Shown here piece after piece: positions 58,223 through 64,000 of a DNA stretch of 64,000 nucleotides. This DNA is from Chiridota heheva (taxonomy: Eukaryota > Echinodermata > Holothuroidea > Apodida > Chiridotidae). Numbering within the stretch: position 1 is the stretch's first letter; every line of letters begins with the position of its first letter. Position numbers and translations under genes: made by a program. The stretch covers positions 1,489,001 to 1,553,000 of the forward strand of contig JAIGNY010002845.1 in assembly GCA_020152595.1 (NCBI GenBank). Direction: 5' to 3'. The notes under the pieces were generated by a model. That model worked only from the letters and a program-made list of their open reading frames with translations. It was not told the origin of the DNA and searched no databases.

Positions 58223-58750
58223 TTAACACCAAGAATGTTGAAAGAAAATATTTTGATTGAGGTGGCGAGATTCCTCAAAGCTCTCCAATTTAGACATGTT
58301 TGGAAAGTACGTTCGAAAAACCTCACTTGGGTCGTGCCATAGACATCTATTAATCTGCAGCTTTGAGCAAAATAAGGTTTTTATGGACAAGTACCCATTA
58401 ATCTCAAATTTTAAAATATCAGGAGGTCACAATGTCATTTATACTTTCACCCCTATAATAATTATGCCCCTGCATACCAGCTATGTTCAGTGGAATATAT
58501 GCTGCTACGGGGAAGTGTTAGGTCCAGATCCAGTTTCCTTCCTCGTTGTTACTTTTACATATATGTGGTAAATCCTGTAAATATCAGCAGCTTGGCAAAC
58601 TAGAGCTCCCAGGTTTGATTCCTATACCTTTTCAAACAGACTTTAGCCGAACGTGATTTCTTCAGTTCTTCGACCAATCAAATGCTGGGGAACTTTTCCT
58701 TTGTTTCCCAACCAATCAGGTGCAGGTTTGAGGAAAAAAATGTAAGCAGC

Positions 58751-58766
58751 AATACGCGCGCGTATT
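58751..58766. repeat. 16-bp perfect palindrome with (CG)n core
   Basis: AATACGCGCGCGTATT equals its own reverse complement. It is followed by ACGCACGTATGATACGTGCG, a second palindromic ACGT cluster. CCAAT words lie at 58672 and 58711. The alternating purine-pyrimidine core could favour Z-DNA. Confidence 0.7.
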
Positions 58767-58971
58767 TTCTTTATGTATAACGCACGTATGATACGTGCGC
58801 TTGAAAACAATTTTTCATACGCTTGATCCTATACCGCGCGTAAATTGTGCAGACGGCCAAGATTCCTCTAGTATTTTATTTATCACTAAGATTCATCCAG
58901 TATTTACTTGGTCGGAAATGTGACCTGAGGTCATCAGACAGCATAGCAACCGCGTGCATTCACCCCGCATT

Positions 58972-59120
58972 GGAGTGAAAACAAAGCATTCAGCTGTGTT
59001 TGTTTACATGCCATACAGTAAACGCACACGGACTTGCCCACGTGTCGCGCGCAAAGTTTCTTTTCACTCCAGCAAATGACGTCATCTTCCGGATGTGACG
59101 TGGCACCGACCAAGTAAATA
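58972..59120 (+). repeat. dispersed repeat with E-box, CRE and ETS words
   Basis: 58972-59007 is inverted at 55041-55076. 59040-59120 matches 28690-28790, with CGTCATCTTCCGGATGTG identical. It includes CACGTG (near 59040), TGACGTCA (59077) and CTTCCGG. It looks like a mobile sequence that carries promoter-type motifs. Confidence 0.6.
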
Positions 59121-59129
59121 CAATTGGTC

Positions 59130-60790
59130 CATTATGGACACGTGAATCTCGGCCATGTGACATTCAGATTTGAAAAGGTCTATAGTGGGCAGGGCTGTGT
59201 CGAGCTAATAGTGTTTTTTGAATGTTATAATTCCATAAAAACACACCTGCACCTAGCTATCTTGGTTCAAAATGAAATGTTTTGGGCACTAAATTGTATT
59301 TAAGAAATTGGTGATTTTTGCCCTCACTGGCCCTATAGACACGCCCATGTCGGTGGGTAGCCAATCACCAGTGCCCTCACAAACGGTTTAATTATTTTGT
59401 TCAGTAATTTTAAATCTTGAAGTTGACTGCATGCTTGTGACAACTTATTGCAAAAATATTGGAGTTTTTCATTTACTCTCATGAGTAGCCTAAGCATTAG
59501 ACTTTAAATTTCCCACCTGTCCATCGATCACACTTACAACTGTACAAATGAATCATCTCAGTTCGTGCCTTGACCTTCCGTGTGAACCACTGCCTTGCAC
59601 ATGGCTGCCTTATACCTATAGACCTACATGGTACTTCATTGCTTTTCTGCCTTATGTATATCTGTTATTTTTACATGCGTGTACGAAACCACTACCTTAC
59701 GACTAACTGCCTTACAGATAGCTGGTTTTTATTGCTTATTCGGAAGGCTGCCTTAAAAATAGTCCCGACCTCTTTAAATGTCTATCGTGATTCTTTGAAG
59801 TGGTGCAGGAAATATTGTTTAAACGTTTTTGAGTCTTTGTCATGCCTCTAATAAGCTGACAGCAGGAATATACTTTCTCATCATTTTCTGTGACTAGGCC
59901 TAAGATTTACGAAAGAAATTTAAAGAATTGCAAAAAAGCTCCATCACAAATTCCACATGAATTAAAGTTTGATCAGACATAATTTGAAAACTAAAAGCGT
60001 TTACTCAGAATTAAAGCAAATTATCTGCACAGATCTTAATACTCTTGCAAACAATATAGAAATCGCTACACGATTTTTAAGGATTTTTGATGGCATTAAA
60101 AATCCTTAAAAATTCAGTAGATTAAAGATTTAAAAAACGGAATTAGGAAAAAATAAAAATTATTTTGATATCATAAATTCAATACATGCGTAGAACCCTT
60201 GGTTAAAGAAGCTCTCAAAAAGATAAGGACGTATTTTATTGGAGTCACAAAAATAATCCAGTGTGTGTTTTGTATTCCCGAATTAAATTTCGTACGCAAG
60301 TACAGTGTATGCATAATTGTACACTATGTATGGCGTGTGGGGCAGTGATTCGTAAATTTTCGTTGGCCATGAAATGTTCGATTTTCTAGCATGTGAAAAA
60401 AAACCAACATCGCTTTCATGTGAAGATATCTCGCCTTGACGATCCTTTGTTTACGAGGACAGTTCGGGAGATTTGACTGTTCCAACTACTTGAACCCATA
60501 ATCAACGCAATGTCCCTTTAATCTTTATGTAAATATACCGAGAGGCCTAGTAAGTTGTCTCCTTCATTTTAGCTTCGTGATTGCAAGTAATAGATGATTT
60601 CAGGTCACCGTCAGGATTTTTCGCGTTGAATTTCTTAAAATCTAAACGGTGAAATTTCTTAAAGCAACACATTTTTTGTTTATTTACTCTTATTTAAAGT
60701 AATCTAATAGCCTACTCATATTCCATGGAGTAATGGAAGCCTCGAACAAATTTCCCAAGCGTTTTGATAATGACCTACACACTAAGTCAA
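59130..60790. other. no gene seen
   Basis: AT-rich. The frame at 59570-59851 has no motif or splice support. Confidence 0.45.
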
Positions 60791-60794
60791 TGGG

Positions 60795-61005
60795 AGAGCA
60801 TAAGGGCATTGTGGGTAATATCGCGTAATGGCGGCCTCCATAGCTTTTTTAGCTCCTACTTCTTGGAGATATTTAATCTCCACCTTTTTGGAAATGCCCC
60901 TGACTAATTGACGTCTCTTTGATCCGTTGCAAAGTTGAATACTCTATTTTTACAATTTTTCCTATCGAATTAGTTGAGATTTCAAAATGTTCAACTGTTT
61001 TGAAG
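60795..61005 (+). promoter_or_regulatory. candidate promoter and short first exon
   Basis: GGGCATTGTGGGTAATATCG (near 60805; ACCCACAATGC on the other strand) is followed by GTAATGGCGGCC (near 60828), a YY1-type ATGGCGGC word, in a small CpG-bearing patch. At 60987 an ATG opens MFNCFE and runs into a strong donor (GAAG|GTAAGA, exon edge 61005). No later exon was identified, so this is a weak inference. Confidence 0.28.
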
Positions 61006-61009
61006 GTAA

Positions 61010-62320
61010 GACAGAGGTTAGAAACAATTAGTATCGTTTCGTTGTTAATGTTCCAACAGAGTTCAGCTGTACAGTTATTGCAATAAAACAGAAACTAGCC
61101 CTATAAAATTTACCGTGAATAATTTATTTCATTCTTGGATAAGTTAATAAAACACCTGTTCTTATTGATTATCTTTATTGATTATCTCATTAAAGGAAAC
61201 CGCTTGTTATCAATTACCCTTAAGATGAGTTGGAGATGGAAATGCGTGTGGATTTTTGGGGATAGGAATGAAACTTTCAATTTTTAATTGCAGTCCTTTA
61301 CTTCCAAGTCCCCTTCCCTCCCATCACGAGTTTATAATCTATGGTTTACTCTTCTCTTTAAACTTTAAGGCACACATATGTGCGTCCAGTGCATGTAAGG
61401 TACCACAAAACTAATTATTTGCCCCATCGATACCTCAATAAAATCGTCTAGTTTGGGGTCCCTTTAGTACCAGAATGCGAAAGATATGGGATAGTTTGTA
61501 ATGTTTTCTGAAAGTATTTCGGATGATGATAATTTCAATAGTGGTACACTTGAGGTATCTCATTTACACACCCACACCCATTCATACATGTGTAACACAA
61601 AACCAGGTCGCGTATATATGCTGCGTGAACACTCTTCCACATAGCAAGCAGGTAAAGTATAATGATGGCCGCGCACTTTTGAACACTAAATCACGAAAAA
61701 ACTGAACAATAGATGACTGTTTTCAATTTATTTGTAGCGCCATCTGTTAATCTTTGGAATAATTTGTAGGCAACTCGTACCAAAGACTAGATGGTTGGTT
61801 CCATCCTGAGACAATTGATGTGGTTTTGCGACAAATCCTCGAAAGCATAGATAAAACAAACGCACGATTTTGAAAAAACAGTTTTTCTTCTATCATATAT
61901 AAAAATGCATTTTCGTGTTTTTTAGCCAGATTGATTTAACATTAATATGACAGTAATGTTTCTGATAGCTTTTTTAATCTTTAAACATCTATATTCAAAT
62001 TTGTGCTGTATGTAAAAGTTCTTTACTGTTTATCTCATTAAAAGAAACCACTTGTTATCAATTACCCATTAAGATGAGATGAATAGGCAAGATGAAGGGA
62101 CAAAATGAACGAGAGAGATTGAGGAATATATGTCAAAAAAGGCACGACTATTATGAAATTCGGCCATGACCTTCTTTATTAGTTTATAAACGCCGAGCTT
62201 TTGTCTAATCTAACTGTCTAAAGGAGCATAATTTACATAGTAAAGCATTGGCGAAAAACAAGAGACTTTGATGGATTATAGTCTCTAGTGATAAGTAAAG
62301 CAAGAAATATTGTCACAAGA
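61010..62320. other. no gene seen
   Basis: AT-rich. GTTATCAATTACCCTTAAGA at 61207 has a near-copy at 62053 (AACCRCTTGTTATCAATTACC), a dispersed short repeat. Confidence 0.45.
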
Positions 62321-62327
62321 TGTCCAA

Positions 62328-63167
62328 TTATGGTTCAAAAGGATGGAAATCTGTCATGGAATCGAACCAGTAAACATTTGCCCCTCGAAGCCAGATTTCT
62401 TTAATGTCTTCGATCATTTCTCCCAACTTTTCGAGTTCCTTTTCTACATCAGACAAATCATCTTCACTTATGTGTTTATATTTGTACGCCAGGCTTATAT
62501 GGAAACCGATCTTCGACAAATTACTATCTTCGTGTGAAAAAAGTTCAGAAAATAGCTTTCTTTGGTGGTTCGTTTTGGCCGTATCGTCTTCTTTCAACTG
62601 TGGCATAATCTTGATCACTTTCACGTTTGATGGGGTGTGTGGCTTGCTTTCAACAATAAACTCACCAGAAGCAATATTTCTGCAAATTTGTCTTGCTTGA
62701 AGAAACTGTTGAGCAACGGCAGCTGAATCTGGCAAACCTTTCACCGGAAGGGAATTACCCTTGTTCAACCAATAAGGTATTGCAGGAATAGGCTCGCGCG
62801 CCTCACTCCAAATGTTGAACACGGTCATGTGATAACTAGAAGCTGGCAGGGCCGTGTAGTACTTACTCAATATAGAACTCTGTATAAACCTTTCTAACAT
62901 TTCCAATTTAGGATCAATTTCACACATTCGAATGATGGTGAATCCGTAAAATGGCACATACTTCCCTTTTCGGTCCATCTTTCGAGTTTCAATACCTTTC
63001 TGTACATCCCTTTGACTTCCAGTGTTAGAAAGACCACCTAGGATAGAGGAGCTCCCTCCTCTGTGTTTACAAATGAATTTATAGACCATAAAACTGATGA
63101 ATATAAAAATAATTAAAACGAATTTTGTCCGAGGGAAGGAAACACTTTTATTCCAGACCAGCCACAT
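62328..63167 (-). CDS. membrane-anchored 2H phosphodiesterase (DUF1868-like), copy C
   Basis: 279 residues: a hydrophobic anchor at about 14-33 (TKFVLIIFIFISFMVYKFIC), a stalk about 18 residues longer than in copy A, then the catalytic domain with YHMTVF (H113, T115) and FHISLAY (H223, S225). From KGIE onward about 28 of some 220 residues differ from copy A, while the N-terminal third barely aligns. The start chosen is the ATG at 63165-63167, equivalent to the conserved Met of A and B; the frame extends upstream but without ATG. An acceptor TTCTTATGCAG ends at 63252, homologous to that of copy A, so the 5' UTR is probably spliced too. No stop or frameshift, so it is likely functional. Confidence 0.85.
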   Translation of the reverse strand: MWLVWNKSVSFPRTKFVLIIFIFISFMVYKFICKHRGGSSSILGGLSNTGSQRDVQKGIETRKMDRKGKYVPFYGFTIIRMCEIDPKLEMLERFIQSSILSKYYTALPASSYHMTVFNIWSEAREPIPAIPYWLNKGNSLPVKGLPDSAAVAQQFLQARQICRNIASGEFIVESKPHTPSNVKVIKIMPQLKEDDTAKTNHQRKLFSELFSHEDSNLSKIGFHISLAYKYKHISEDDLSDVEKELEKLGEMIEDIKEIWLRGANVYWFDSMTDFHPFEP

Positions 63168-63254
63168 TGTTCTTCTAGTTTTGAAATATCTGAGAAAAGA
63201 TATTGTGAAATACAGGAGTATCCCCACCACTCTCTGACCTCAACCAAGTATCTG

Positions 63255-64000
63255 CATAAGAAGAAATATATACAGATAATACATTTATCATATATTAGAC
63301 TCTTATAGAACTAGTGACAGGTAAGTAAGTTTGTCTCTACTTGAAAATCATGAAAAATAACAAAAAAATTACAAATATTTTCAGGCCCAATTATTAAAGG
63401 GAAGTATATACACATTTGTTATGCTTACAGTTGTATAGAGGGCATAAGTGGGATTAGTAGGTAAGGGGAGATTTTCCCAATATTTCCCGAATTTGTAAGT
63501 TCCTTGTATCTTGATTTTGTGATATCCCAAATAGCGGTGCCACAGAGAAAAGGAGGGGGGGGGGGGACAAGAACCCCACTTTTGGCAAGATCGAATTTGT
63601 ACTTTGTCCAACTCCGAGGAGAAAGTATCGGGGTAAAAGAGGAGGGGGTGTACATGATCCAGTGAAAGTCTGAACTAAAATTGAAGTTCTTAAGTTTAAA
63701 GTCTCTGAAATAATTTGAAAGGCAAACTTCGAACAGTCTTTATTTGCTTGCAATTTCATATAAAAATGGATCTACCGAAAATGAGCTTTACGTCCTCGAC
63801 CCTGTTCGTGGAGCCCTACTTCAACCATTCTTTAATCTTTAAAAGTATAATAACTGGTGTCTTGAAATTTAAGCAAAAATTGCATGCAAAACATGGTACA
63901 GAATCATTTGGGCTTTCTTTAAATTAAAGTTATAGAATGCTAAACTAGGTACCATAGTAAAACTTCGTCAATGTGGCAGCTGATTATGGGTGGCAAAGAA
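63255..64000. other. upstream of copy C; no further gene seen
   Basis: 63300-63360 still shows distant similarity to the sequence before copy A (TTTGTCT-ATC-AAATCATGAA). Beyond that there is no match to the A/B upstream blocks. A G-run lies at 63555-63570. Short frames on both strands lack support. Confidence 0.4.

Noticed and set aside
62996-63230. 300-residue version of copy C starting at 63230
   Set aside because: The codon there is GTG; the first ATG in frame is at 63167.

Overview
The window is AT-rich, repeat-dense nuclear DNA from an animal. Nothing in it looks bacterial or viral. Visible genes are small islands with GT-AG introns, set among non-LTR retrotransposon remains, tRNA-derived SINEs, short inverted-repeat (MITE-like) elements, minisatellites and long (AT)n tracts. 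The SINE and LINE types, and an excess of the palindrome TAGGCCTA (15 hand-counted copies), fit a marine invertebrate, perhaps a non-vertebrate deuterostome such as an echinoderm or hemichordate. That assignment is inference.

Layout. 0-9.3 kb: a MITE and the last two recognisable exons (2211-2337, 9048-9248, + strand) of an unidentified membrane protein, split by a 6.7-kb intron full of decayed repeats. 9.3-21.9 kb: no gene seen; paired dispersed repeats, an almost perfectly uniform 25-bp minisatellite, large palindromes, an 18-bp ATGGC/GCCAT array, a SINE beside a tandem array of tRNA-like units, a 1.5-kb TTAA-flanked inverted-repeat element and a G-rich minisatellite. 21.8-28.3 kb: a direct tandem duplication (about 3.2 kb per unit), each unit carrying a minus-strand gene for a predicted membrane-anchored 2H phosphodiesterase. 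Copy A is intact and copy B has a nonsense codon. A third, diverged intact copy lies at 62.3-63.2 kb. An orphan copy of the A/B upstream region lies at 39.1-39.6 kb with no gene attached.

28.3-38.5 kb: retrotransposon territory. A CR1-like element on the minus strand was split by a second, RNase H-bearing non-LTR element on the plus strand, with a readable 10-bp target duplication. A cluster of CRE octamers lies nearby. 38.5-46 kb: a 490-bp (AT)n tract and degenerate tandem repeats. 46.3-50.2 kb: four exons of a minus-strand SGNH-hydrolase-like gene whose splice phases fit but which carries two apparent frameshifts. 51.3 kb: a 14-bp tandem repeat with six perfect AP-1 sites. 52.3-54.3 kb: a candidate first exon, a small element holding telomere-like sequence, and an RTE-like reverse transcriptase fragment. 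54.5-62.3 kb: mostly featureless, with candidate promoters and first exons near 57.3 and 60.8 kb.

The best candidate for new biology is the 2H-phosphodiesterase family. It combines a membrane anchor with a catalytic domain that is far better conserved between copies than the anchor, and it shows local duplication, a decaying copy and a shared upstream region. Its substrate cannot be read from the sequence.
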